Program-made: the position numbers and the translations under genes
Origin: Deltaproteobacteria bacterium UBA5329
GTDB lineage: Bacteria; Desulfobacterota; Syntrophorhabdia; Syntrophorhabdales; Syntrophorhabdaceae
Reading direction: 5' to 3'
Length of the DNA stretch: 18,099 bases
NCBI GenBank assembly: GCA_002408185.1
Contig: DHQV01000030.1
Location: 6,200-24,298, forward strand
Notes under the pieces: generated by a model
Databases searched by the model: none
What the model saw: only the letters and a program-made list of their open reading frames with translations
Told to the model about the DNA's origin: nothing
Part shown: one piece after another, positions 1 to 6,516 of the stretch
Position numbering within the stretch: position 1 is the first letter of the stretch
How the letters are laid out: every line of letters begins with the position of its first letter

Positions 1-623
1 AAATGCTTTGCGGTATCGATAATCCGCTTCATATCGTGCATCCCCGATATTGTCGGTTCCGCCACAATAAGCACCATATCCGCGCCGCTGATCGAAGCGA
101 TGACCGGACAGCCGATTCCCGGAGACCCGTCGATAATGGCAAAATCCGCATCCGGCGCTTCCTTAGCGAGCTGCTTTTTTACCGCCGTTACCAGCTTGCC
201 CGACGCGCCGCTGCCCATTTTGAGCTGCGCGGTAGAAAACACCTTTTCGCCGTGCTTATACAGCATGAGGCTGCCCGAGGAATCGTCGGACATGGCAATT
301 GCCTGCGCGGGACAAATCTCCGCACAAACGCCGCAGCCCTCGCATTCATAAAGGCCGACAGCGCCGCCCTGAATAGCGTCAAAACGGCAGGCTTCCTCAC
401 ACCGTCCGCAGTGAATGCACTTTGAATCATCGATTACCGCTTTCCCAAACCCATAGTAATCCGTTTTCACCGGGTCATTCATTTGTGGAACAACCAGGTG
501 AAGATTGGGAGCATCCACGTCACAGTCGGCGAAGGCGGGGCTTCGGCTCAGCTCAATCAGCGCGCCCGATACCGTGGTCTTGCCCGTTCCGCCTTTTCCG
601 CTGACGACGACGAACTCTTTCAT
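1..623 (-). CDS. Ferredoxin-MinD family ATPase (partial, C-terminus outside window)
   Basis: Soluble P-loop ATPase of the MinD/Mrp (SIMIBI) class with an inserted two-cluster ferredoxin. Such proteins are linked to iron-sulfur or metal-cofactor handling, and in Desulfovibrio to the ORP complex. Translating the minus strand from the ATG at 623 gives 207 residues with no stop before the window edge; the family is usually about 290 aa. The deviant Walker A, SGKGGTGKTT, lies at residues 8-17, and DCDVDAPN near 33-40. Two 4Fe-4S motifs follow with Cys at 69/72/75/79 and 94/97/100/104, and the ADFAIIDGSPG switch lies near 159-169. The start overlaps the stop of the upstream ATPase in an ATGA, so the two are translationally coupled. 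The exact client is unknown. Confidence 0.93.
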   Translation of the reverse strand, partial: MKEFVVVSGKGGTGKTTVSGALIELSRSPAFADCDVDAPNLHLVVPQMNDPVKTDYYGFGKAVIDDSKCIHCGRCEEACRFDAIQGGAVGLYECEGCGVCAEICPAQAIAMSDDSSGSLMLYKHGEKVFSTAQLKMGSGASGKLVTAVKKQLAKEAPDADFAIIDGSPGIGCPVIASISGADMVLIVAEPTISGMHDMKRIIDTAKH

Positions 624-1519
624 AAATGTGCCCTCCTGCCGTGAACGCTCCGGGTATCGAGCAATCCTTCAAGATTTGCCGCCAGGGACTGAAATATATC
701 CATGCAGCGGGGAAGCGATTCGAGAATGATGAGCCCCCTGGAACAATGACGTGCTATCTCGGCATCTTCAGGAATCACCGCCAGCACGGGAATGTTACTC
801 GTTTCAAGGTAATCGTAGAGAGGCGGGTATCCTCCATGGTCCTTGTTAACGACCACCCCCGTGGGTATATCGAGCATTCTTGCCACGTCGATGGCGATCT
901 TGAGATCATGAAGGCCGAAAGGCGTTGGCTCGGTTACCATAATGACCGCATCGGAACCGTTAAGGGTTGCCACCACGGGGCAGGAAGTTCCCGGCGGAGC
1001 GTCCACGATCTGCACATATCCATCTTTCCGGCAGGATTTCACTTCCTTGATAAGAGGTACAGCCATCGCCTCACCAACATTCAAAATACCGTGGACGAAT
1101 TCTATTTCCTTTGCGTCCTTTCCTTTCTCTATGACACCGATGTCGCGGACTCCTTCCGTTATGGCCCCTGTGGGGCAAACTGCACTGCACAGGCCACAGC
1201 CATGGCATAAACCAGGAAATATGAGTGTGTCGCCGGGAAGGTTTACAATCGCGTGAAACTGGCATTTTGCGCCACATTCGCCGCAGGACGTGCATTTTTC
1301 CTGGTCCACCACGGGGACCATTACTCTTGAAGCGGATGATGAGACGATGGAAGGTCTGAGAAAGATATGACCATTGGGTTCCTCCACGTCGCAATCGAGG
1401 TATTGCACCTCTTGCCCGGCTTCGGCAAGAAGCCGGGCAAGGTTCACAGCCACCGTTGTCTTGCCCGTTCCGCCCTTGCCGCTTGCCATTGTAATGGTCA
1501 TACCTGAAAGATCGATCAT
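620..1519 (-). CDS. Ferredoxin-MinD family ATPase
   Basis: Second MinD/Mrp-type ATPase, 299 aa, paralogous to its downstream neighbour. Walker A SGKGGTGKTT lies at residues 13-22 and LDCDVEEPNG near 41-50. Two 4Fe-4S clusters have Cys at 76/79/82/86 and 105/108/111/115, and VDAPPGTSCPV follows in the C-terminal half. A longer frame opens at 1555, but I start at 1519: that ATG forms an ATGA with the stop of the upstream zinc-ribbon gene and has a GGTGAGG ribosome-binding site. Its own stop again overlaps the next start as ATGA. A tandem pair of these ATPases, probably acting as a heterodimer, beside NifX-type proteins matches the arrangement known from the Desulfovibrio ORP operon. A role in building or inserting an iron-sulfur or Mo/Cu cofactor is inference. 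Confidence 0.95.
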   Translation of the reverse strand: MIDLSGMTITMASGKGGTGKTTVAVNLARLLAEAGQEVQYLDCDVEEPNGHIFLRPSIVSSSASRVMVPVVDQEKCTSCGECGAKCQFHAIVNLPGDTLIFPGLCHGCGLCSAVCPTGAITEGVRDIGVIEKGKDAKEIEFVHGILNVGEAMAVPLIKEVKSCRKDGYVQIVDAPPGTSCPVVATLNGSDAVIMVTEPTPFGLHDLKIAIDVARMLDIPTGVVVNKDHGGYPPLYDYLETSNIPVLAVIPEDAEIARHCSRGLIILESLPRCMDIFQSLAANLEGLLDTRSVHGRRAHL

Positions 1520-1764
1520 GATGCCCTCACCATCTTCGCTCCGCACTGGGGGCATGCCTGCTCAAAGCAGGGTATCCCGCGAGTATGCGGAGCTCTTGTT
1601 CCACACTGCGGGCACTCACATTCTCCTTGTGCTCCCAGGCCCCGGCCTCCCATACGGCCTCTTCCCATTCCTGGCCGGCCTGTTCCGCCGCCTGCGCCCC
1701 GACGGGCGCCCTGCCCCTTCACAGGCCCTTTTCCCAATGGCCCTGTTCCGTCTTTACCTGGCAT
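1516..1764 (-). CDS. Small Gly/Arg-rich protein with C-terminal zinc ribbon
   Basis: 82-residue protein in two parts. Residues 1-45 are Gly/Arg/Pro-rich and begin MPGKDGTGPLGKGP, the N-terminal signature seen in DUF5320 proteins (compare the gene at 6126). Residues 49-74 carry two CPQC knuckles (Cys 51/54 and 71/74, with extra Cys 49 and 66), which looks like a zinc ribbon or other metal knot. AAGGAGG sits 8 bases before the ATG. The gene lies 17 bases after the DUF134-NifX stop and overlaps the ferredoxin-MinD start (ATGA), so it belongs to that operon. Function is unknown; a metal-handling or scaffold role beside the ATPases is inference. Confidence 0.88.
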   Translation of the reverse strand: MPGKDGTGPLGKGPVKGQGARRGAGGGTGRPGMGRGRMGGRGLGAQGECECPQCGTRAPHTRGIPCFEQACPQCGAKMVRAS

Positions 1765-1781
1765 GATACATACCTCCTTCT

Positions 1782-2561
1782 TTACCAGTGCCCTTCCACA
1801 TCGGCACCGGCCAATTTGGAAAGCTTTCCATTCTTGTATAAATCCAGAGCTTCCCGGACTGTCATTTTAGATGCGGCGAATACATCGATACCCGCCGCGG
1901 AGACCACGCGAAATGCGTTGGGTCCGAGATGACCGCTGATGACCGCTTTTGCTCCTGCGTTAATGATGTTTTGAGCGGTCTGGATCCCAGCTCCTTGCGC
2001 GGCATTCACATTTTGCACGTTGTCGACGGTTTCCTGATCGTTCCCATCGATGTCAACTATGACGATCTTCTTTGCCCTGCCGAAGCGTTCGTCCACCATT
2101 CCGTCAAGGGTACCATCGGTGCTTGTGATGGCTATTTTCATTGGGATTCCTCCTTCGTTGGTCTTGTTGCCTGCGTTTCGGGAAGCTGTGGCTGCCTCAG
2201 CGGCGGTATCAGCCGAAACACACCCTTCACCCCAGTGTCTTCGGTAACGGCAGGGGCCGGGCGCCTCTTCATAAACAGTTACATTGCCGCCCTCTATCCT
2301 GAGGGCCTTGCTGTTGATAATGGCATCGGTGATCTTCTGATGGGCCGCGTTGACCAGGCGATGAAAAGTCGGTTGAGAAATTCCCATCTGGTTGGCCGCC
2401 TCTTCCTGGGGGTATCCGAGCAGGTTCTTGAGCCGCATGGCCTCTACCTCATCGTGGCCGATAATGACTTCCCGAACCGCCCCGAGGGGAATCCCTGCCG
2501 GCTTGAAATAGACCGTCCTTGCTTGAAACGCTATCCGTCTTTTGCACGTTGGTCGTGGCAT
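1782..2561 (-). CDS. DUF134 DNA-binding domain fused to NifX/NafY-type domain (copy A)
   Basis: 259 aa. Residues 1 to about 98 are a DUF134 domain: CKRRI, then a helix-turn-helix around 52-78 (PQEEAANQMGISQPTFHRLV). This fold is related to sigma region 4. A linker holds C104 and C114 (CRYRRHWGEGC). Residues 141-255 are a dinitrogenase iron-molybdenum cofactor biosynthesis domain (NifX/NafY/ORP family) with DERFGRAKKIVIVD and GHLGPNAFRV. Family knowledge suggests a regulator whose C-terminal half binds a metal cluster or cofactor. It heads the operon with the zinc-ribbon protein and two ATPases. Two TGAAT-N4-ATTCA sites flank its promoter, so autoregulation is likely. GGAGG is 12 bases before the ATG, a long spacing. 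A strong internal start at residue 141 may also give the C-terminal domain alone. A close paralogue lies at 14132-14899. Confidence 0.95.
   Translation of the reverse strand: MPRPTCKRRIAFQARTVYFKPAGIPLGAVREVIIGHDEVEAMRLKNLLGYPQEEAANQMGISQPTFHRLVNAAHQKITDAIINSKALRIEGGNVTVYEEAPGPCRYRRHWGEGCVSADTAAEAATASRNAGNKTNEGGIPMKIAITSTDGTLDGMVDERFGRAKKIVIVDIDGNDQETVDNVQNVNAAQGAGIQTAQNIINAGAKAVISGHLGPNAFRVVSAAGIDVFAASKMTVREALDLYKNGKLSKLAGADVEGHW
2141..2153 (-). promoter_or_regulatory. Internal ribosome-binding site and ATG inside DUF134-NifX copy A
   Basis: On the minus strand, AAGGAGG (GGAGG at 2153-2149) is followed after 7 bases by an in-frame ATG at 2141-2139, exactly where the NifX-type domain begins (MKIAITS). 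This is a better Shine-Dalgarno than the one at the gene's own start. It would yield a free NifX-like protein of 119 aa ending at 1782. In copy B the matching codon is CTG, preceded by a weaker AAGGA. Confidence 0.6.
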
Positions 2562-2600
2562 ATTCTTTTAAGTCCTCCTGACCAGTTCCTTCATACTAAA

Positions 2601-2614
2601 TGAATATATATTCA
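2601..2614. promoter_or_regulatory. Operator O1, copy A (TGAATATATATTCA)
   Basis: Perfect 14-base palindrome covering the -10 element. The half-sites TGAAT/ATTCA are separated by 4 bases. The same half-sites and spacing occur at 2641, 14922 and 14962. Binding by the DUF134 helix-turn-helix is inferred from its presence only upstream of the two DUF134 genes. Confidence 0.65.
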
Positions 2615-2632
2615 AAACATGCTATTTGTCAA
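2603..2632 (-). promoter_or_regulatory. sigma70-type promoter of DUF134-NifX copy A operon
   Basis: TTGACA at 2632-2627 is followed 18 bases later by TATATT at 2608-2603 on the minus strand (or TATATA with a 16-base gap). The -10 lies inside the proximal operator palindrome, so a protein bound there would block the polymerase. The start codon is about 42 bases downstream of the -10. Confidence 0.7.
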
Positions 2633-2640
2633 GGGCAACT

Positions 2641-2654
2641 TGAATATTAATTCA
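2641..2654. promoter_or_regulatory. Operator O2, copy A (TGAATATTAATTCA)
   Basis: Second TGAAT-N4-ATTCA site, with perfect 5-base half-sites and an asymmetric centre. It lies just upstream of the -35. Its centre is 40 bp from that of O1, about four helical turns, which allows cooperative or looped binding on one DNA face. Confidence 0.6.
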
Positions 2655-2685
2655 TAATAAAACGCGCCTCGTCCGTAAAGCGCCG

Positions 2686-3567
2686 CTAAGAAGATGTATG
2701 TTTGGATCTTCGTAAACTGGTCGCCCTCGTGAGCGCATTTGTCCCGACCTTGAACCCGACGTGCGATTCCACCGTCGCACATTTGACCCTGAAGAGGAAG
2801 AAGATATTCTTTTTTTCGTCGCTCAAGGCCTCGTAATTACCCTGGCCTTTGGCAATTACGAGATCCGCGGCTTTGTAGTGCCAGTGGAATTCGCGGTTGC
2901 AATCATCCAGTACGGTACCCGGTGCGTCCGACCCATTGCCAATCACTCTCACTATCTCGTCAAGACCGGCCGTATGCGCGTCTTCGATGAGTGCATCGTT
3001 AATGATCGGTGCACCCCGGACAACAACAGTGACCCGCCTGAGCGGAAGCCTTTCGATAAGAAGTCGATCGAAAACGATTTCGCCCGCGTTATCCGCCAGG
3101 TAGAGTATACTCGACGCTTTCTCTGTCTCTTTACGCAAATCTTCGATATTCATGCGGAGGGGTTCGGAGAGGCTCCGCGTAATGCTCGAACGTACCTCAT
3201 CCTCCGTCAGGCCGCTGTTCGTTCCCAGATCGATAACGTTTCCCGAGATTGCCAGGAGCACCGAGGTTTTCAACGGATCGGGACTGTTACGCACCATTTG
3301 CTTCAACTCCGGCAACAGGCTAAGGGCAAGGTGGTTGTGGCGTCTCTTGACCTCCCTGTATGGATCCTCATTTCCCATTATCTCGCGGAGGTTACGGTGC
3401 ATCCTCTGCCCTATCAAAGGGGGTGGAAGGTCGAGATCGATACCGGCCAGAGAACGAAGTATCTCGCGAAGAACGCCTTCGTGAACCGAAACGTAATCCG
3501 ACACGAAGCGCGCGGCCTCAAGGGTTTGCCTTACAAAACAGGGTATGCAATCTATTGACGTTTTCAT
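2686..3567 (-). CDS. DUF89 (ARMT1-like) damage-control phosphatase family protein
   Basis: 293 aa, the usual length of the bacterial/archaeal DUF89 branch. The N-terminus MKTSIDCIPCFVRQ carries the CxxC of that branch (C7, C10). LADNAGEIVFD near residues 157-167 and KGQGNYE near 241-247 correspond to the metal- and phosphate-binding motifs. DUF89 proteins are metal-dependent phosphatases thought to remove damaged phosphometabolites; the substrate here cannot be told. GGTGAG lies 3 bases before the ATG. A strong sigma54 promoter sits directly upstream, and the neighbouring gene is a sigma54 activator, so this gene is probably its target. It ends 32 bases before operator O2 of the DUF134-NifX operon and may read into it; no clear terminator is visible between them. 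Confidence 0.9.
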   Translation of the reverse strand: MKTSIDCIPCFVRQTLEAARFVSDYVSVHEGVLREILRSLAGIDLDLPPPLIGQRMHRNLREIMGNEDPYREVKRRHNHLALSLLPELKQMVRNSPDPLKTSVLLAISGNVIDLGTNSGLTEDEVRSSITRSLSEPLRMNIEDLRKETEKASSILYLADNAGEIVFDRLLIERLPLRRVTVVVRGAPIINDALIEDAHTAGLDEIVRVIGNGSDAPGTVLDDCNREFHWHYKAADLVIAKGQGNYEALSDEKKNIFFLFRVKCATVESHVGFKVGTNALTRATSLRRSKHTSS

Positions 3568-3588
3568 GTTCTCACCGCAAAAACAATA

Positions 3589-3604
3589 AGCAATTCACGC
3601 GCCA
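3589..3604 (-). promoter_or_regulatory. sigma54 (-24/-12) promoter of the DUF89 gene
   Basis: Minus strand TGGCGCGTGAATTGCT matches the consensus TGGCACG-N4-TTGCW at all but one base, with the required GG-N10-GC spacing. Predicted transcription start is near 3578, giving a leader of about 11 bases that just contains the GGTGAG ribosome-binding site. The gene immediately upstream encodes a sigma54 activator. Confidence 0.75.
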
Positions 3605-3715
3605 GTCGGCGCCCAGCCCAGGTATCATGTTGCTATCATTATGATTTTAAAGAGTTATAGGTTTTCCTGGAGGCTTACGACCCGGCTTGTAGATGTACGT
3701 TCATGGTAAAACATC

Positions 3716-3730
3716 ATTGCAATATACAAT
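3716..3730. promoter_or_regulatory. Candidate upstream activator site for the sigma54 promoter
   Basis: ATTGCAATATACAAT contains the palindrome ATTGCAAT and lies about 115 bases upstream of the -24 element, a normal enhancer distance. The same ATTGCAAT core recurs in front of the activator's own gene near 5115. Assignment to the activator is inference. Confidence 0.35.
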
Positions 3731-3731
3731 A

Positions 3732-5093
3732 CTACCTACGGCGTCCTCTTCCATCTTTTGCCGGGGTCTCGATGTTCAGGGCCCTGATCTTCCTGTATAA
3801 AGTGCTTATGTCGATTCCCAGATCACGGGCGGTACGCTTCCTGTTGCCGTCATACCGACGTAAAGTCTCCGTGATCAGACATCTTTCCATTGCCCTCATG
3901 TTCATAATACCGATCTCATCGGTCGAAGATATTGCGGCAGGCCGTATCTCGGGGGGGAGATGGTGGAGTTCGATGATATCGCCGCCACAGAGAACAAAGG
4001 CCTGTTCGATAATATTCTCTACTTCGCGGATATTTCCCGGAAAATCGTATCCCATAAGCCTCGTCACGGCCTCCAATGAAATGCCGGCGATGTTCTTCCC
4101 TTGGAGACGGTTGTATTTGGCGATGATATGATCCACCAGCAGAGGTATGTCTTCTCTTCTGTTCTTTAAAGGCGGCAAGACAAGGTGGATGACGCGGATA
4201 CGGTAGTAGAGGTCTTCCCTGAATTGTCCTTTCTGGACAAGTCTGCCTAAATCCTTGTTTGTAGCGGCGACCACGCGCACATCGACCTTCACGGGTTCCG
4301 TGGCGCCAAGCGGCTCTATCTCCCGTTCCTGAAGCACTCGCAGCAGGCGCACCTGCAGGGCCGGGGATATATCTCCGATCTCATCGAGAAATATCGTGCC
4401 CCCGTGCGCGAGGGTGAAGCGTCCTATTTTGTCCTTCTTTGCATCGGTGAAGGCGCCGGCCTTGTACCCAAAAAACTCGCTTTCCAGGAGGGTGTCCGGT
4501 AGAGCGGCGCAGTTGACTGCCACAAAACGTTTTCTTTTTCGCGGCGAGAGATTGTGTATAGCCCGGGCAAAGAGTTCCTTTCCGGTACCGCTCGGCCCCT
4601 CGATCAACACGGTACTGCTGCTTTCGGCTATAAGGGGGACCATCTCAAAAAGACGCATCATCGCGGGACTTCTGCCCACGATATCCTCAAAGGTGTGACG
4701 GCTCTGCAGTTCCTTCCTTAACTGTTCGATCTGGCTCAGGTCCTGAAACGTTTCCACACCTCCTATTACATCACCATTTTTGTCTTTCAGAATAGCTGTA
4801 GAGATGCGGATGGGTATCGTCAAACCTTTGTTGTCCACGATATGGGCGGTGGCATTCACGACGGGTTTTCCCGTTTCAAATGTCTTTCGCAGGGCGCAGT
4901 CATTTTCACATACATTCGCATGGAAAACCTCGGAGCAGAAACGCCCCAGGCTGTCCTCCCGGGAAATTCCAGTGATCCGTTCCGCGGCCTGGTTGAATGA
5001 GGTGATCCGCCAGTCGCGATCGATCGTAAAAACACCTTCATTTATCGAATCCAGGATGACGTCCCGCTCCCTCATTGCTGCCCTATTTTTCAT
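3732..5093 (-). CDS. PAS-domain sigma54-dependent transcriptional activator
   Basis: 453 aa from the ATG at 5093, which has GGAG 5 bases upstream; a longer frame to 5147 has no such site. Residues about 10-120 are a PAS domain with a Cys group (C53, C62, C66; VCENDCAL), suggesting redox or metal sensing. Residues about 135-370 are an AAA+ sigma54-interaction domain: Walker A GPSGTGKE at 166-173 (usually GESGTGKE), GAFTDA loop at 213-218 (a common variant of GAFTGA), Walker B GGTIFLDEIG at 231-240 and an arginine-finger region FREDLYYRIRV. The C-terminus has a Fis-type helix-turn-helix (TARDLGIDISTLYRKIRAL). There is no receiver domain, so the signal is probably sensed directly. It sits between a sigma54-driven DUF89 gene and a divergent NifX-type gene, an arrangement like the activator (DVU2106) of the Desulfovibrio ORP operons. 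Confidence 0.95.
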   Translation of the reverse strand: MKNRAAMRERDVILDSINEGVFTIDRDWRITSFNQAAERITGISREDSLGRFCSEVFHANVCENDCALRKTFETGKPVVNATAHIVDNKGLTIPIRISTAILKDKNGDVIGGVETFQDLSQIEQLRKELQSRHTFEDIVGRSPAMMRLFEMVPLIAESSSTVLIEGPSGTGKELFARAIHNLSPRKRKRFVAVNCAALPDTLLESEFFGYKAGAFTDAKKDKIGRFTLAHGGTIFLDEIGDISPALQVRLLRVLQEREIEPLGATEPVKVDVRVVAATNKDLGRLVQKGQFREDLYYRIRVIHLVLPPLKNRREDIPLLVDHIIAKYNRLQGKNIAGISLEAVTRLMGYDFPGNIREVENIIEQAFVLCGGDIIELHHLPPEIRPAAISSTDEIGIMNMRAMERCLITETLRRYDGNRKRTARDLGIDISTLYRKIRALNIETPAKDGRGRRR

Positions 5094-5112
5094 GTCCTCT
5101 CCATAATCGTGT

Positions 5113-5150
5113 TTATTGCAATTATAAAGATTATAATAATATTGCATAAT
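5113..5150. promoter_or_regulatory. Candidate activator-binding sites upstream of the sigma54 activator
   Basis: An AT-rich stretch holds TTATTGCAATTATAA (5113-5127) and ATTGCATAAT (5141-5150). Both share the ATTGCA core also found at 3716. The placement in the divergent region could serve autoregulation and activation of the plus-strand operon at 5259. Minus-strand TATAAT sequences here could also act as the activator's own -10. Confidence 0.3.
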
Positions 5151-5230
5151 GCTCTATTCTGGTCAATCTTTGTTTCATCACCATTTCCTCATACCCCGTC
5201 AATATTAGGTTTGGTCACAACGATTTACCA

Positions 5231-5246
5231 CGGTATGGATGTTGCA
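5231..5246 (+). promoter_or_regulatory. Possible sigma54 promoter of the NifX-like gene
   Basis: CGGTATGGATGTTGCA keeps GG-N10-GC spacing and an exact TTGCA, with three mismatches in the -24 half. The predicted start would be about 2 bases before the ATG at 5259, giving a nearly leaderless message; no good ribosome-binding site is visible before that ATG either. The call is tentative. Confidence 0.3.
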
Positions 5247-5258
5247 GCCTGACAAGTC

Positions 5259-5657
5259 ATGATCATAGCAATATCAAACCGGTTCGGTTCCGTATCTCCC
5301 CTTTTCGACGTCTCTGACAGGCTGGACCTGATTGAAATCATCCACAACAAACCAGTGAGAAGAGCCCTTATAACCCTGAAGCAAAGGGAACCTTTTTTAA
5401 GGACAAGGGAGATGGCCGGCATGGGCATTGACGTGCTGATATGCGGCGCCGTATCCTACCCTTTCGAAACAGCCATTACCAGTACTGGTATAAGAATCCT
5501 GGGATTTGTCTGCGGTGAGCTTAATGCAGTTATCGACGCTTTCATACAAAACGGTTTGCTTGACAGACGTTTTGATATGCCCGGATATTGCAGGCCGCGT
5601 CAATATCATCGTTATCGTCACCGCCGGCGGAAAGGCCCAAACCCAGGTGACTGGTGA
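5259..5657 (+). CDS. NifX/NafY/ORP-family protein
   Basis: 132 aa, one dinitrogenase iron-molybdenum cofactor biosynthesis domain. MIIAISNRFGSVSPLFD opens the fold, DVLICGAVSYPFETAITSTG is the mid-domain motif, and GFVCGELNAVIDAFIQNGL follows. The tail after FDMPGYC is short, basic and His/Arg-rich. Family members carry or pass on molybdenum-iron or Mo-Cu clusters; no nitrogenase genes are visible here, so an ORP-like role is more likely than nitrogen fixation. It is divergent from the sigma54 activator and starts a five-gene plus-strand set. There is no obvious ribosome-binding site, but the start fits the family's N-terminus. Confidence 0.88.
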   Translation: MIIAISNRFGSVSPLFDVSDRLDLIEIIHNKPVRRALITLKQREPFLRTREMAGMGIDVLICGAVSYPFETAITSTGIRILGFVCGELNAVIDAFIQNGLLDRRFDMPGYCRPRQYHRYRHRRRKGPNPGDW

Positions 5658-5726
5658 CGGGCGCACATAAAAGGGGGTAATCAGATACGCCGCATGTGAA
5701 TGGAAGAGCGATAGGAGGATGTCAAT

Positions 5727-6008
5727 ATGGCCAGGCATAAAATAATATGTCCATTTTCCGGAACGGCCTGTAGAGAATGTGCGGTCTATCGGGGCCGGCA
5801 CTACTATCTATGCTATTCAGCCGGGTACAGGGGCACTTCCTTCGATCCTGAGAAAATTCGGGAATTGAAGAAGGCAGAGACCCGGGATGGATCTGACAAC
5901 GACAAGACTTTCGGCATGCCCGAAAAGATAAATGTCGGTGACCGGTGCATACGAAATGTCGAGGAATACGGTATAGAGAAAGAATTCGCCGGCATGAAAC
6001 CAATCTAA
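5727..6008 (+). CDS. Small Cys-rich hypothetical protein
   Basis: 93 aa, family not recognised. The N-terminal third is Cys-rich: ICPFSG, then CRECAVYRG, then YLCY (C8, C15, C18, C29), with one more Cys at 74. This could be a zinc or iron-sulfur knot. The rest is charged and probably helical. AGGAGG lies 8 bases before the ATG. It sits 69 bases after the NifX-like gene and 117 before the DUF5320 gene, so it is likely co-transcribed. No signal peptide or membrane segment is seen. Confidence 0.75.
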   Translation: MARHKIICPFSGTACRECAVYRGRHYYLCYSAGYRGTSFDPEKIRELKKAETRDGSDNDKTFGMPEKINVGDRCIRNVEEYGIEKEFAGMKPI

Positions 6009-6125
6009 CATGATTGGTGGGTGTAAGGTTGATGTTTAAGGAAGCGATCATTTCCGGTGCCGGCATGATCAATGTTCCGCATTGCCAAACATTGACCGAT
6101 ATCAATAAAAAAGGAGGTAACAGAT

Positions 6126-6512
6126 ATGCCACGTGGAGACGGAACAGGACCTCGCGGATTGGGTCCCATGACGGGTCGGGCGGCAGGTTTTTGTACGGGA
6201 TTCGCTGCCCCGGGATTCGCGCCCTATTGCGCAGGCTGGAGGCCCAGGGCGGGTGGCCGCGGTTTCAGGAACCGGTTCTATAGAACCGGCCTGACCGCCT
6301 GGCAACGCAGCGAGGGTTATATACCTCTTTGCGACAACCGCTTCGAGTACACCGGTCCCCGCTATGAACCGGCAAGAACACCCTTTATGGCCAGAGAACA
6401 AGAGATGGCTAACCTCAAGACACATGCGAAATACCTAGAAGATGCCCTGGAAGATATCCGGGCGCGGATCAAACAGCTCGAAGACAGCAAACAAGAGGCC
6501 CAGGCTGGCTGA
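6126..6512 (+). CDS. DUF5320 family protein
   Basis: 128 aa. The N-terminus MPRGDGTGPRGLGPMTGRAAG is the hallmark of DUF5320 proteins. It is followed by an aromatic- and Gly/Arg-rich, probably disordered stretch to about residue 88 and a C-terminal helix with coiled-coil heptads (about 90-120; LEDALEDIRARIKQLE). AAGGAGGT lies 7 bases before the ATG. Members commonly sit beside NifX-type proteins and MinD-type ATPases in anaerobes; function is unknown. The N-terminus resembles that of the zinc-ribbon protein at 1516-1764, which suggests that both loci use a common docking or scaffold element. Confidence 0.88.
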   Translation: MPRGDGTGPRGLGPMTGRAAGFCTGFAAPGFAPYCAGWRPRAGGRGFRNRFYRTGLTAWQRSEGYIPLCDNRFEYTGPRYEPARTPFMAREQEMANLKTHAKYLEDALEDIRARIKQLEDSKQEAQAG

Positions 6513-6516
6513 AGCC

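Noticed and set aside
1520..1555. Longer start (1555) for the second ferredoxin-MinD ATPase
   Set aside because: The extra 12 residues lie inside the zinc-ribbon gene; the ATGA overlap and GGTGAGG support 1519.
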